Below are positions 18,681-27,532 of a DNA stretch of 64,000 nt, in pieces. Every line of letters starts with the position of its first letter. The stretch's first letter is position 1. The stretch is from JACJXF01 sp038316435 (GTDB taxonomy: Bacteria > Bacteroidota > Bacteroidia > Bacteroidales > GCA-2748055). Under the pieces are notes generated by a model. It was given only the letters and a program-made list of their open reading frames with translations. It made no database searches and was not told where the DNA came from. The translations under genes were made by a program, and so were the position numbers. The stretch covers positions 43,910 to 107,909 of the forward strand of contig JBBQAQ010000008.1 of assembly GCA_038316435.1 (NCBI GenBank), read 5' to 3'.

Positions 18681-19591
18681 GTAACACTTATGTCAAAAAC
18701 AAGTGTTGAAAAAGGTGGAATAACGTATCGTCCGGAATTGTTATACCGTCCGTACTCACCATAAGCATAATAATTAGGAATTACAACCGTTCCTGAGCCT
18801 CCTTTCCGAAGAAGTTTTACTCCCTCTTCAAAACCAGGAATGACTTGTTGATTGCCAATGGTGAGGCTAAACGATTTTCCACTATTATCAAAAACGGTTC
18901 CATTTAAGAGCTTTGCTTTATAAGTCACAGTAACAAGCTTTCCATCTACAGGGAAATCACCAGTTCCGGGAGTCGTTTCACTAAAATATATCCCTGTTGA
19001 GGTAGAATCTGTAGACATATTATGCGCAGTAAGGTATGAAAGCATTAAGCTACTCTCATAAGCTTTAATATCAGGTATAACTTTGAATAGTTCAATATCG
19101 AAAATCAATGAACTATAAGCGGGAATATTTCCGTTTGAAACTCCTCCTAAACCTATATCAGAAGGGAATATTAACCTTACTTTTCCTCCTTCTTTCATTT
19201 TTGCAATACCTTCATTCAGTGCAATTGGTCTAATCTGGCCAAGTATAAGTCTGGTTGGGCCATAAAAGGTTCCTTCCAGATATATATTATTGTCTTTTGC
19301 AATCTGCATATCTGAAGTCATTACTACTTGATTATTGGAAACTAATCTTGCAGTATATTTTATTTCCATCCAGTTGATTGCCTTAATTGAATCGCCTGTT
19401 CCATGCTGAGTTTCTATAAAATACAAGCCTGATGATGAAGGTTCAACAGATGGATAATTTGTGGTGATATAATCAGCAAGAATCTTTTTTTCTTCAACCC
19501 TTTTAGCTTCACTGTCATCTTTCAGGCAGGAAGAAACAGAGAGCACCATTACACCCGCAATTGCGGCGATAGACATAAATCTATTATTCAT
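18665..19591 (-). CDS. FKBP-type peptidyl-prolyl isomerase lipoprotein with two FKBP domains
   Basis: 308 residues. The lipoprotein signal ends at VLSVSSC (Cys22). Two FKBP domains follow: about 55-170 (GDSIKAINWMEIKYTARL to YSSLIFDIELFKV) and about 195-308 (GKLVTVTYKAKLLNGTVFD, IPGFEEGVKLLRKGGSGTVV, YVIPPFSTLVFDISV). The second is closer to active FKBPs; the first lacks several active-site aromatics. FKBPs catalyse prolyl cis-trans isomerisation and in Bacteroidota act on exported envelope proteins. A separate promoter (19623-19630) suggests independent transcription from the two upstream FKBP genes. Confidence 0.88.
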   Translation of the reverse strand: MNNRFMSIAAIAGVMVLSVSSCLKDDSEAKRVEEKKILADYITTNYPSVEPSSSGLYFIETQHGTGDSIKAINWMEIKYTARLVSNNQVVMTSDMQIAKDNNIYLEGTFYGPTRLILGQIRPIALNEGIAKMKEGGKVRLIFPSDIGLGGVSNGNIPAYSSLIFDIELFKVIPDIKAYESSLMLSYLTAHNMSTDSTSTGIYFSETTPGTGDFPVDGKLVTVTYKAKLLNGTVFDNSGKSFSLTIGNQQVIPGFEEGVKLLRKGGSGTVVIPNYYAYGEYGRYNNSGRYVIPPFSTLVFDISVTSIAK

Positions 19592-19622
19592 ATTTTTTTA
19601 TATGTGTTACTATCAATAGATG

Positions 19623-19630
19623 CAAAGGTA
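19623..19630 (-). promoter_or_regulatory. -7 promoter box of the two-domain FKBP gene
   Basis: Minus-strand TACCTTTG matches TAnnTTTG. A TTTTG at 19658-19654 is a possible -33 element, about 23 bases upstream (slightly long). Expected transcription start is near 19616. Confidence 0.5.
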
Positions 19631-19658
19631 AGCAAATTGGTTGCCTGAGAAACCAAAA

Positions 19659-20513
19659 TTATTCAATTTTAACAATTTCAAGAGTATAAATGAGGGATGT
19701 ATATGGAGGGATTATTCCAAATTCATCACCTTTTCCGCCAAAAGCCAGGTCTGATGGCAAAATCACCATAGCTTTTTCTCCCTCAGACATGTATGCAAGT
19801 GCCTGCTCAAGGCCAGTAATAAGTACAAGTTGGGTACCATAGATAAAATCAACCGGTTCATGAGAACGATAAGTTCCATCAAAGAATTTTCCATTCAGGA
19901 ATTTCCCTTCATAATGGACCCAAATATGATCACCTTTTTTAGGTCTTCGCCCATTTCCATCTTGCATTCCTATAATATAAAAACCTTCGGGTTTGGCTTG
20001 AATATCGGGTTTTTCTTCTTTTAGAAATTTCCGCAAAAGTATATTTTCATATTCTGATAATTCGACAGACCAGGTCAGAAAAAGCTGCTTTTCGATTTGG
20101 AATTCTTTTTCAGATTGAACTTCAAGGAGTTTAATATTCATTTTCATGTACTCGTTTTCGGGAATAAACTCCGGCAAGCTCCGCTTAAGTGTGTTGGAAA
20201 AGAATTTTACAGCGGGAAGAATAATTGATACACTATCCCCCTGATTCATTTTCAGAAAACAATGGTCAATAGAAGTTGCATCAGTAGGTTCATTGATTTT
20301 AATTTTCCTCACACCGGAAAAAAAAACAGAATCTTTTTGAGTACGATATTCAATTTTTATTGTGACATAGTCTCCGGCAACGACATTTTTATTATTGCCG
20401 TCAAATTGAACCAGAGAAAAATATATATCTGAAGTAAGTCGTTTATATCCGGGGTAACGGGAACATGCACTAAACAGAATAATTGCTATAAATAAAATTA
20501 AAACAGTCTTCAT
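19659..20513 (-). CDS. FKBP-type peptidyl-prolyl isomerase lipoprotein
   Basis: 284 residues with a lipobox at LFSAC (Cys17). The C-terminal half (about 190-284) is a recognisable FKBP domain: GDHIWVHYEGKFLNGKFFD, ITGLEQALAYMSEGEKAMV and IPPYTSLIYTLEIVKIE. The N-terminal half (about 30-145) looks like a degenerate FKBP fold (GDYVTIKIEYRTQKDSVFF), probably a chaperone or dimerisation module. It lies 2 bases downstream of the GldI-like gene, as in an operon, and is probably periplasmic and membrane-anchored. Confidence 0.85.
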   Translation of the reverse strand: MKTVLILFIAIILFSACSRYPGYKRLTSDIYFSLVQFDGNNKNVVAGDYVTIKIEYRTQKDSVFFSGVRKIKINEPTDATSIDHCFLKMNQGDSVSIILPAVKFFSNTLKRSLPEFIPENEYMKMNIKLLEVQSEKEFQIEKQLFLTWSVELSEYENILLRKFLKEEKPDIQAKPEGFYIIGMQDGNGRRPKKGDHIWVHYEGKFLNGKFFDGTYRSHEPVDFIYGTQLVLITGLEQALAYMSEGEKAMVILPSDLAFGGKGDEFGIIPPYTSLIYTLEIVKIE

Positions 20514-20515
20514 AA

Positions 20516-21049
20516 CTAGGGATTTACAGCAATAAGATGCAGATCGTAAAAAAGGAATGCCCCTGGAGGAATTTTTTCGTCATTACCAAAATTACCATAT
20601 GCAAGATGAGGAGGAATTATAAAACGAACACGATCCCCTTCATGAAGGAGTAAAACCCCTTCTTCAAGTCCTGCTTCTAATCCTCCTTTGCCCGATCTGA
20701 ATGATTTAGGCTGCTCAATAGTAGTGGAATCGATGGGTGTGCCATCGAGTAAACTTAAATAAAATGTAAATTCAACCAAATCACCACTCGCAACTGCATT
20801 CCCGGTACCTTTCTCATAAATTCCATACCAAAGTCCCGATCCTGTTTCCCGACCCTGAAGTTCTGTCCGTTTCACAAACTGCTGCAAAAGTTCCTGATTT
20901 CTCCGGGCTAAATAATTATTTATATTTATCAGCGCCTTTTCTTTCTTTTTTCCTAGAATGGCCGGATCGGTAGTTTGTTGCTGAACCACAGGTTTGCATG
21001 AACCAAAGGCCAAAATAAGTAATAGAATATGTAATATGAATTTTTTCAT
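20516..21049 (-). CDS. GldI-like FKBP peptidyl-prolyl isomerase lipoprotein
   Basis: 177 residues with a lipobox at LAFGSC (Cys18). After a helical linker (ININNYLARRNQELLQQF) comes one FKBP domain (about 80-177): GDLVEFTFYLSLLDGTPID, EAGLEEGVLLLHEGDRVRF, IPPGAFLFYDLHLI. This layout matches gliding-motility-associated GldI proteins of Bacteroidota, implicated in folding of envelope and T9SS/gliding components. Its start overlaps the nrnA stop (ATGA at 21046-21049), indicating translational coupling. Gliding in this organism is not shown. Confidence 0.82.
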   Translation of the reverse strand: MKKFILHILLLILAFGSCKPVVQQQTTDPAILGKKKEKALININNYLARRNQELLQQFVKRTELQGRETGSGLWYGIYEKGTGNAVASGDLVEFTFYLSLLDGTPIDSTTIEQPKSFRSGKGGLEAGLEEGVLLLHEGDRVRFIIPPHLAYGNFGNDEKIPPGAFLFYDLHLIAVNP

Positions 21050-22065
21050 TTGAGCTGATCAGCATAATTTGGCAAAATATCCAGGAATCTTTGTATTGTA
21101 TTTTCCATTGGAAGATCCCACTCAGCACCGGCTGCATTTACGTGCCCTCCTCCCCTGAAATTATTCTTAGCCAGGTCGTTAACAGAGAAACTCCCTCTGG
21201 ATCTGAACGACATCTTTACGTGATCTTTTTTTTCCATAAAAAATGCGGTTAATTTAATCCCCTTGATGGAAAATGGCAAATTCACAAAACCTTCTGTATC
21301 GCCCGGAACATGATTAAAACGATCGAGTTCACTTTGTGTAAGACTTATGTACGCTGTGCTGTATTCAGGCAGGATTATCATTTTCTCATTCAGGCAATAA
21401 CCCATAAGTCGAATGCGGGTGTCGGAGTAGTTATCATATATTCTTGCATGAATTTCGTCTTTGGGAAAACCATACCCAATGAGTTGTGCAACTACCTCAA
21501 AAACTCCAGGGTATGAGCAGGAAAAGCTGAAGCATCCAGTATCTGTAATGATTCCAGCATATAATGCGCTTGCACTATCAGAATCAACTAAATGTCCTAA
21601 TCCTAAATGATTTATAACATGAAAAACGAGTTCAGAAGCTGAACCAAGGTCTGTTTCCGAAATAGTAATATTTGCAAAATTAACCGGATTCGGATGGTGG
21701 TCAATAAGTATGACTGTAGCTTTACTTTCGAATATAGTTTTGGAAGCATATTTCAGTCTGCTTGGGTCATTATAATCTACACAAAACAGAAGCTCTGCTT
21801 CGTCTGCCATCTTTTTCACCTTTTCTTCATTACCCTTAAAAACGGTAATCATTTCTGAACCCTGCATCCATTTTAGAAAGTGGGGATATTCATTCGGTGT
21901 AACAATGTTTACCTTTTTACCTGCCTTTTTAAGTACCAAGCCAAGTCCGATTGTAGAACCAATGGCATCTCCGTCAGCATTGTGATGAGTTGTAATAAGA
22001 ATCCTATCCGATTTATCAAGAAGCTCTTTTAGGCGGGAAATGTCGTTCTGATTTAATGATTTCAA
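21046..22065 (-). CDS. nrnA: DHH/DHHA1 phosphoesterase, NrnA-type oligoribonuclease / PAP phosphatase
   Basis: 339 residues. DHH motifs: THHNADGDAIGS (motif I), FCVDYNDPSRL (II), DHHPNPVNF (III), ITDTGCFSF (IV); the DHHA1 substrate motif is FRGGGHVNAAGA. NrnA degrades short oligoribonucleotides and dephosphorylates 3'-phosphoadenosine 5'-phosphate. The start is TTG 22065, since no internal Met precedes motif I; minus-strand TATCTTTA (22093-22086) would give a leader of about 15 bases. It heads an operon with two FKBP lipoproteins. Confidence 0.9.
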   Translation of the reverse strand: MKSLNQNDISRLKELLDKSDRILITTHHNADGDAIGSTIGLGLVLKKAGKKVNIVTPNEYPHFLKWMQGSEMITVFKGNEEKVKKMADEAELLFCVDYNDPSRLKYASKTIFESKATVILIDHHPNPVNFANITISETDLGSASELVFHVINHLGLGHLVDSDSASALYAGIITDTGCFSFSCSYPGVFEVVAQLIGYGFPKDEIHARIYDNYSDTRIRLMGYCLNEKMIILPEYSTAYISLTQSELDRFNHVPGDTEGFVNLPFSIKGIKLTAFFMEKKDHVKMSFRSRGSFSVNDLAKNNFRGGGHVNAAGAEWDLPMENTIQRFLDILPNYADQLK

Positions 22066-22219
22066 TATTTTTGATTTAGTTCGGGTAAAGATAAAATTTA
22101 TTTTGGGGGAATATGAAGAAGAATTTAGAATTTAGAGGTGCATTTAAACTAAAATGATTAAAAAAAAGAGTTTCGGAAAAAAATAAATATATTCGCAAAA
22201 GAAATAAAATATTCACAAC

Positions 22220-22657
22220 ATGAAAGGAAGATTAACTTTTACTATTATCAAGCCCGGAGCGGTAGCAAATGAGTATATCGGTCCAATTCTTAAGATCATT
22301 AATGAAAAAGGATTTCATATTGCCGGCATGCGACTGACCCGTCTTACTTTGAAACAGGCTCAGGAATTTTATTCAGTGCACCGTGAAAGGCCCTTTTACA
22401 ATGATTTAGTAGAATTTATGAGCTCTGGTCCGATCGTGGTGGCTATTTTGGAAAAAGAGAATGCGGTTGAGGATTACCGTAAGATCATTGGTGCTACTGA
22501 TCCAAGCAAAGCTGAAGAAGGAACAATTCGAAAACTCTTCGCTGAATCAATGCAGAAAAATGCTGTACACGGCTCAGACAGTGACGATAATGCAATGCTT
22601 GAATGTGATTTCTTCTTCAGCAGGGGAGAAAGGTTTTACAAAAATCAGGAAAACTGA
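22220..22657 (+). CDS. ndk: Nucleoside-diphosphate kinase
   Basis: 145 residues, standard length. NDKs transfer the gamma phosphate of ATP to NDPs through a phosphohistidine. The catalytic His117 sits in NAVHGSDSDDNA; the N-terminus TFTIIKPGAVA and GATDPSKAEEGTIRKLF are also diagnostic. Stand-alone gene converging on the DUF721 gene with only 9 bases between stops. TATATTCG about 35 bases before the ATG is a weak -7 candidate. Confidence 0.96.
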   Translation: MKGRLTFTIIKPGAVANEYIGPILKIINEKGFHIAGMRLTRLTLKQAQEFYSVHRERPFYNDLVEFMSSGPIVVAILEKENAVEDYRKIIGATDPSKAEEGTIRKLFAESMQKNAVHGSDSDDNAMLECDFFFSRGERFYKNQEN

Positions 22658-22666
22658 TTGCGGGTT

Positions 22667-22957
22667 TTATCGCAGGATAATATCATCGATTATGCATTTT
22701 CCGGCTTTTTCATTTAGCCGGATCAGAATATCTTTTTTTATCATAAGCAGTTCGTTCCTGACTACTGAAGAATTGAGACTTACGAAAAGGACTCTGTTTT
22801 TGATGTACAGGCTTTTTGTTAGTCGAGCTACACTTTTCCCTAATAATTCTTCCCATGACTGAATCAGGCGGGTTTCTGCGAGCTTGTCTTCTAGTCCATT
22901 TGCTTTTAGAATGGTGGAGATTATTTGCGAGATATTTTGTGTCTGGCTCTTTCTCAT
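22667..22957 (-). CDS. DUF721 (DciA-like) protein
   Basis: 96 residues, DUF721 family. Visible: IQSWEELLGKSVARLTKS, LYIKNRVLFVSLNSSVVRNELLM and a terminal IDDIILR. DUF721 includes DciA, a DnaB helicase loader in many bacteria that lack DnaC. Here it directly follows recF, with start and stop overlapping (22954-22957), a conserved recF-DUF721 arrangement in Bacteroidota that fits a role in replication or repair. Helicase loading is a family inference. Confidence 0.85.
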   Translation of the reverse strand: MRKSQTQNISQIISTILKANGLEDKLAETRLIQSWEELLGKSVARLTKSLYIKNRVLFVSLNSSVVRNELLMIKKDILIRLNEKAGKCIIDDIILR

Positions 22958-24063
22958 TTTGCTTCGCGTATAGTCTGAGTGTCTGAAATAATAAATATCT
23001 GGTGAGCAATTTTTATTTCTTCAAGGATTTTCTTAAGGTGAGATATACTGGTGTCGGTAATAAAAATTTGTCCGAAATTATTTTCAGCTACAAGTCTAAT
23101 GATTTGTTCAACGCGGCTATGATCAAATTTATCAAAAATGTCATCTAACAATAAGATAGGATTCATCTTACTGATATTTTTTATAAAATCGAATTTTGCA
23201 AGTTTCAAAGCCACTACAAACGTTTTTTGCTGGCCTTGAGATCCTGTTTTTTTAAGAGGATATCCACCAAGTTTCATATCTAGTTCGTCTTTATGAATCC
23301 CTGTTGTAGTATATTGTAATATCAGGTCTTTCCTCAATGAATCTTTCAGAAGAGTCTTCATATCTCTGTCGAACAACTGACTTTCATAAATTAGATCAAC
23401 CTGTTCTTTTTCCCCCGAAATGGTGCTATAAAACTGAGTGAATACCGGAAGAAGTTTTTGAATAAAGTCTTTTCTGGCTTCAAATATTTTTTGTCCGTAA
23501 TTAATTAGCTGATCATCCCAAACAGATAAATAATCCCGATCGAATTTCCCTGAACCATTAATATCCTTAAGCAGTTTGTTTCTCTGGATCAATGCATGAT
23601 TATACTGAATCAGGTTTTCAAGGTAATTACGATCGAACTGAGCAATAACAGAATTAATAAATTTCCTTCTTTCTTCTCCACCTTCAAGGATGAGGCTGCT
23701 GTCTGAAGGTGAGATCATGACCAGAGGAATTAGTCCAATATGCTCTGAGAGCTTCTGGTAGTCCTTTTTATTACGTCTGAATATTTTTCTTTTATTTCTC
23801 TGAATTCCGCAATAGATAGCCTCCGGATGATCCTCCCTTTCAAAATCGCCCTGAATAACTGCAAAATCATTGCCATGTCTGATATTTTGGCTATCCACAG
23901 CATTGAAGTAGGATTTTGCTAAAGCCAAATAATGTATGGCATCCATGAGGTTGGTTTTACCCACACCGTTGTTTCCTACAAAGCAGTTTATGCGGTCGCT
24001 GAAATTGAACTCAGCTTGTTCGTAATTCTTAAAGTTTACTATGGAAAGTTTTTTAAGGTGCAT
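22954..24063 (-). CDS. recF: DNA replication/repair protein RecF
   Basis: 369 residues. N-terminus MHLKKLSIVNFKNYEQAEF, Walker A GNNGVGKTNLMDAIHYLALA, signature region LKKTGSQGQQKTFVVALKL, Walker B PILLLDDIFDKFDHSR and a D-loop-like ITDTSISHL. RecF is an SMC-like ATPase that helps load RecA at gapped DNA with RecO and RecR. Translationally coupled to the downstream DUF721 gene. Upstream, 24064-24167 holds two palindromes shared with the divergent TPR gene. Confidence 0.95.
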   Translation of the reverse strand: MHLKKLSIVNFKNYEQAEFNFSDRINCFVGNNGVGKTNLMDAIHYLALAKSYFNAVDSQNIRHGNDFAVIQGDFEREDHPEAIYCGIQRNKRKIFRRNKKDYQKLSEHIGLIPLVMISPSDSSLILEGGEERRKFINSVIAQFDRNYLENLIQYNHALIQRNKLLKDINGSGKFDRDYLSVWDDQLINYGQKIFEARKDFIQKLLPVFTQFYSTISGEKEQVDLIYESQLFDRDMKTLLKDSLRKDLILQYTTTGIHKDELDMKLGGYPLKKTGSQGQQKTFVVALKLAKFDFIKNISKMNPILLLDDIFDKFDHSRVEQIIRLVAENNFGQIFITDTSISHLKKILEEIKIAHQIFIISDTQTIREAK

Positions 24064-24096
24064 ATCCTATGTTGAATGGGTAAAGTTAAAGAATAA

Positions 24097-24123
24097 ACCT
24101 GACAGGTCTAACACCTGACAGGT
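24097..24123. repeat. Two tandem copies of the palindrome ACCTGACAGGT
   Basis: ACCTGACAGGT occurs at 24097-24107 and again at 24113-24123, 16 bases start to start, between divergent recF and the TPR gene. Each copy is itself a palindrome (ACCTG-A-CAGGT). Similar elements recur in Bacteroidota intergenic regions. It could be an operator or a folded RNA element. Confidence 0.6.
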
Positions 24124-24167
24124 ATAAATACTTTCACAATCAGGTGTAGTAATTAATAAAAATCTAT

Positions 24168-24175
24168 TACATTTG
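24168..24175 (+). promoter_or_regulatory. -7 promoter box of the TPR gene
   Basis: TACATTTG matches TAnnTTTG and is followed by GCG. It spans the TTG (24173) that a longest-ORF rule would choose as start, so the gene must start at ATG 24215, with a leader of about 33 bases. Confidence 0.55.
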
Positions 24176-24214
24176 CGTTTGTTAAAAAATTACCTAATAA
24201 ATCGTTCAAAAAAA

Positions 24215-24910
24215 ATGTCCAATAAAGCGAAGAATGAACATCAGGATGCCGGATTTGAAGGCATAGAGCTTGCACTCACAAAATCTGAAAGATTCATAGA
24301 AGAAAACCAGAAATTGCTTATTTATATCCTTACCGGAATAATTCTAGCTGTTGTTATAGTTATCGGAACTAAAAGGTATTATCTGGCTCCTAGAGAAGTA
24401 AACGCTTCGAAAGAGATGTTTATGGCTGAAAAGTTTTTTGATAAAGATTCATTTAATCTTGCGTTAAATGGTTATGGCACTTATCCTGGATTCCTTCAGA
24501 TTATTGATGATTACGGCATGACAAAATCATCCAACCTAGCAAAATATTATGCTGGTGTATGTTACCTTAATATTGGTGATAACAAAAACGCAATTTCATA
24601 TCTTGAGAAATTCAAAACCGATGACATTCTAATCGGAGCTTCAAAATATTCATCTCTGGGTGATGCATATTCCGGCGATATTAAATATGAAGATGCTGCA
24701 AACACGTATATTGAAGGTGCTGAAAAATTTGAAAATAATTTCTCAAGTCCTATACTATTAAAAAAAGCAGGGCTTGTATATGAAGAACTTAAACAATATA
24801 AAAAGGCACACGATGTTTATTCAAGAATCAAAACCACTTATCCTGAAAGTCAGGAAGGAAGAGAAATGGATAAATATATTGCCAGAGTTGAGTTAAAAGC
24901 AGGTTTATAA
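24215..24910 (+). CDS. Membrane-anchored TPR protein (YfgM-like)
   Basis: 231 residues from ATG 24215 (MSNKAKNEHQDAGFEG). One transmembrane helix (about 36-56, LLIYILTGIILAVVIVIG) follows a cytosolic N-terminus. The rest is TPR-like helix pairs (AKYYAGVCYLNIGDNKNAI, YSSLGDAYSGDIKYEDAA, LLKKAGLVYEELKQYKKA). The layout resembles E. coli YfgM, a periplasmic chaperone-network protein tied to the Sec translocon, but sequence similarity cannot be confirmed by eye. A strong terminator follows, so it is monocistronic. Confidence 0.75.
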   Translation: MSNKAKNEHQDAGFEGIELALTKSERFIEENQKLLIYILTGIILAVVIVIGTKRYYLAPREVNASKEMFMAEKFFDKDSFNLALNGYGTYPGFLQIIDDYGMTKSSNLAKYYAGVCYLNIGDNKNAISYLEKFKTDDILIGASKYSSLGDAYSGDIKYEDAANTYIEGAEKFENNFSSPILLKKAGLVYEELKQYKKAHDVYSRIKTTYPESQEGREMDKYIARVELKAGL

Positions 24911-24932
24911 TATATTATTCTTTTTTATAAGT

Positions 24933-24969
24933 AAAGTATCAGTAATTTTATTGCTGATACTTTTTTTTT
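24933..24969 (+). terminator. Rho-independent terminator after the TPR gene
   Basis: AAAGTATCAG (24933-24942) pairs with CTGATACTTT (24954-24963). Three further inner pairs (TAA/TTG, one G-T) bring the stem to 13 bp around a TTTTA loop, followed by an unbroken T run to 24969. Classic intrinsic terminator 23 bases after the stop. Confidence 0.9.
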
Positions 24970-25058
24970 GCATGTAACCAGATTAAATGCAGGTTATAGC
25001 TTTTGTAAACTTTTGCCAATTACTATTTATTAACATTTTTTTTAATAAAAATCCAAAT

Positions 25059-25553
25059 ATGGCCAGTAGTCTCAAAAACCTCAGTTCTTACGATTCCACC
25101 AAAATTCCTGATGCATCTGAAATGAAATTTGGAATTGTTGTATCTGAATGGAACCTAGAAATTACCCACTCTCTGCTTGAAGGTGCTCTAAAAACTTTAA
25201 AAGCTCATGGAGCCAAAGATAAAAATATAGAAGTGAAATGGGTACCAGGTAGTTTTGAGCTAACTCTGGGTGGCCAGTTTTTTGCTGAGTACAGAGATGT
25301 TGATGCAGTTATTTGCCTTGGTTGTGTGATACAAGGTGAGACAAGGCATTTTGACTTCATTTGTCAGGGCGTAAGCTATGGAATTACCGACTTGAATCTG
25401 AATAATAATATACCCTTTATTTTTGGTTTACTCACAACAGATAATCAGCAACAGGCTATGGATCGTGCAGGAGGAAAACATGGTAATAAGGGCGATGAAT
25501 CGGCTATTACGGCTATAAAAATGGCTGCGCTACAGAGGGAGATGGAAGGTTAA
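25059..25553 (+). CDS. ribH: 6,7-dimethyl-8-ribityllumazine synthase
   Basis: 164 residues from ATG 25059 (MASSLKNLSSYD). The longer reading from 24987 adds a hydrophobic stretch foreign to the family and runs close to the terminator. Signatures: GIVVSEWNLEITHSLLEGA, VKWVPGSFELTLGGQFF, CLGCVIQGETRHFDFICQG, PFIFGLLTTDNQQQAMDRAG and KGDESAITAIKMA. It condenses ribityl-aminouracil with dihydroxybutanone phosphate, the penultimate riboflavin step, usually as a 60-mer or pentamer. No other rib genes in the window. Confidence 0.95.
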   Translation: MASSLKNLSSYDSTKIPDASEMKFGIVVSEWNLEITHSLLEGALKTLKAHGAKDKNIEVKWVPGSFELTLGGQFFAEYRDVDAVICLGCVIQGETRHFDFICQGVSYGITDLNLNNNIPFIFGLLTTDNQQQAMDRAGGKHGNKGDESAITAIKMAALQREMEG

Positions 25554-25637
25554 AACTTGGAAACCACCTCCATACAATAGTTATAAATGAATATTCTACT
25601 CTACAGCTATTCTCGCTAACTATCCCATTACTACCGC

Positions 25638-27500
25638 TTATTTCGGTAGTTTATATCCCTTTTTCTTAGCCATATCTTCAAGTTTCTGCTGAAACGAGGA
25701 TTTCTTTCCATCCGTCGCCTTCGCTTTCTTGCTATTCAGCTTTTTCAGAATTGCTTCTTCATCAATGAAAAACTTGAATAGATAATTCTGTCCAATGGTT
25801 ATTACGTTTGCAAGGAAGTAGTAGTATGTCAAACCTGCTGAGAAGCTGTTCAGAATAAGCATAAACATTACAGGCATAATATACATCATAGTTTTCATTC
25901 CCGGCATCGCTGAATCTGCTCCTGGGGTCTGACCGCTCATCTTCATTGATAACAAGGTTGTTATTGTCATCAAGATGGTAAACAAGCTAACATGTGCGCC
26001 ATACATAGGAATAGTAAATGGGAGAGTAAGAATAGAATCATAGGTTGAAAGGTCATGTGCCCAAAGAAATGATTCCTGTCTTAATTCAATAGATGAAGGG
26101 AAAAATCTGAACATAGCATACAGAATAGGCATCTGTAATATCATGGGCAAACATCCTCCCATCGGATTAACCCCCACTTTCTTGTATAGCGCCATTGTTG
26201 CCTGTTGACGCTCCATAGCTTTTTCTTTGGGGATTTTCAGATTAATTTCATCAATCTGCGGTTTCAGAACACGCATTTTTGCCATCGATAAATAGGATCG
26301 ATAGGTAAGTGGCAAGAGTGCAATTTTAATAATTACCGTAAGGAGTAAAATAATAATTCCATAATTGGAAATAAAATTGTCTAGCCAGTTAAAAATAGGT
26401 ATAACAACAAATTGGTTAATCCACCGAATAATAGAACTTCCAAGAGTTACCAGTTCTTCCAGCTTAAATCCTATCTTCTTTAAAGTCTGAAAATGTGTAG
26501 GACCGAAATAAAAATGCATTGGCATTTCGAACTCCGCTGTTCTGGCATATGGAATGGAAAGCTCACTTGAAAATTTCTTTATATACTTACTATTCTCAGG
26601 AAGATTTTCCATCTTCATATATGCACCTTCAAAGGGTATTTTATCTGAAACAATGGCAGATGCGAAAAACTGCTGCTTATACCCTACCCATTGAATTTTA
26701 GTTGATTCGGTGATTTCTTGAATATCCTTTTTCGACCGCTCTTTAAATTTCTCAACATCTCCGTCGAGAAAACGGTAGTACAGGTTTGTATAACTGCTCT
26801 CGTTGGTTCTGCCCATTTCCTGCTGAGGTGAATAGATTTCCCATTTGAGCTGAACATTATCAGTTCGATACTGATCCATTCGGTTCATTTTTACTTTAAA
26901 ATCGAGGAAATATTTATCCGGATATAGAGTATAGGTGTATTCAATAAAACCACCCAGACTGTCGACAAGCAACTTAAAGCTTATGCTCTGAGGAGTATCG
27001 GTTACTACAATATCATTACTCTTTTCATCAGTATCGAAATACAAGTGATTGGTTGAAATTGTTTTCCCATCTGAGAAAAATTCCAATCCCATTAAACTTG
27101 AATCACCTTCAAAAAGGATCACTGGTCTTTTATCAAAAGTCTTATAATCCTTAAGTTCAACCTGATATGGTTTTGCACCCTGACTGGAAATAACAATTTT
27201 AAGCTTGTTGTTTTGGATGGTATAAAGTTTTGACTGACCTTCTGAGTGGCTGGCAAAAATCCCTAAATTGGCGGTATTGGATGCCGCCTGGAGTGCTGGT
27301 GATTGGTTTTGTTTTGGAAGGCTGTCGAAACTGGCAGTTGCTGTTTTCTGAGCAGCAGCCTTAGCAATTTCTACCAACTGGATTGAATCAGCATAGTGTT
27401 TTTGCTGAGCAATTTCTTCACGACTTGGTTTGGTAAGGAATGTATAGCCTATTAATATTCCAGCAATAATAACAATTCCAATAATTGAATTTCTGTCCAT
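25638..27500 (-). CDS. yidC: Membrane protein insertase YidC
   Basis: 620 residues. An N-terminal TM anchor (about 5-22) and large periplasmic beta-sandwich domain (about 80-345) precede the conserved YidC/Oxa1 core (about 355-600), recognisable from NYGIIILLLTVIIKIALLP, MARMRVLKPQIDEIN-like MAKMRVLKPQ, ATMALYKKVGVNPMGGCLP and YIMPVMFMLILNSFSAGL. A Lys-rich tail ends at GYKLPK. YidC inserts and folds inner-membrane proteins with or without Sec. It lies 32 bases downstream of pyrG on the same strand. The stop codon sits in the loop of a small hairpin (ACTACCG/CGGTAGT, 25630-25650). Confidence 0.96.
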   Translation of the reverse strand: MDRNSIIGIVIIAGILIGYTFLTKPSREEIAQQKHYADSIQLVEIAKAAAQKTATASFDSLPKQNQSPALQAASNTANLGIFASHSEGQSKLYTIQNNKLKIVISSQGAKPYQVELKDYKTFDKRPVILFEGDSSLMGLEFFSDGKTISTNHLYFDTDEKSNDIVVTDTPQSISFKLLVDSLGGFIEYTYTLYPDKYFLDFKVKMNRMDQYRTDNVQLKWEIYSPQQEMGRTNESSYTNLYYRFLDGDVEKFKERSKKDIQEITESTKIQWVGYKQQFFASAIVSDKIPFEGAYMKMENLPENSKYIKKFSSELSIPYARTAEFEMPMHFYFGPTHFQTLKKIGFKLEELVTLGSSIIRWINQFVVIPIFNWLDNFISNYGIIILLLTVIIKIALLPLTYRSYLSMAKMRVLKPQIDEINLKIPKEKAMERQQATMALYKKVGVNPMGGCLPMILQMPILYAMFRFFPSSIELRQESFLWAHDLSTYDSILTLPFTIPMYGAHVSLFTILMTITTLLSMKMSGQTPGADSAMPGMKTMMYIMPVMFMLILNSFSAGLTYYYFLANVITIGQNYLFKFFIDEEAILKKLNSKKAKATDGKKSSFQQKLEDMAKKKGYKLPK

Positions 27501-27532
27501 TTAATAAAGTTTCAATTGATTTGATAATATAA

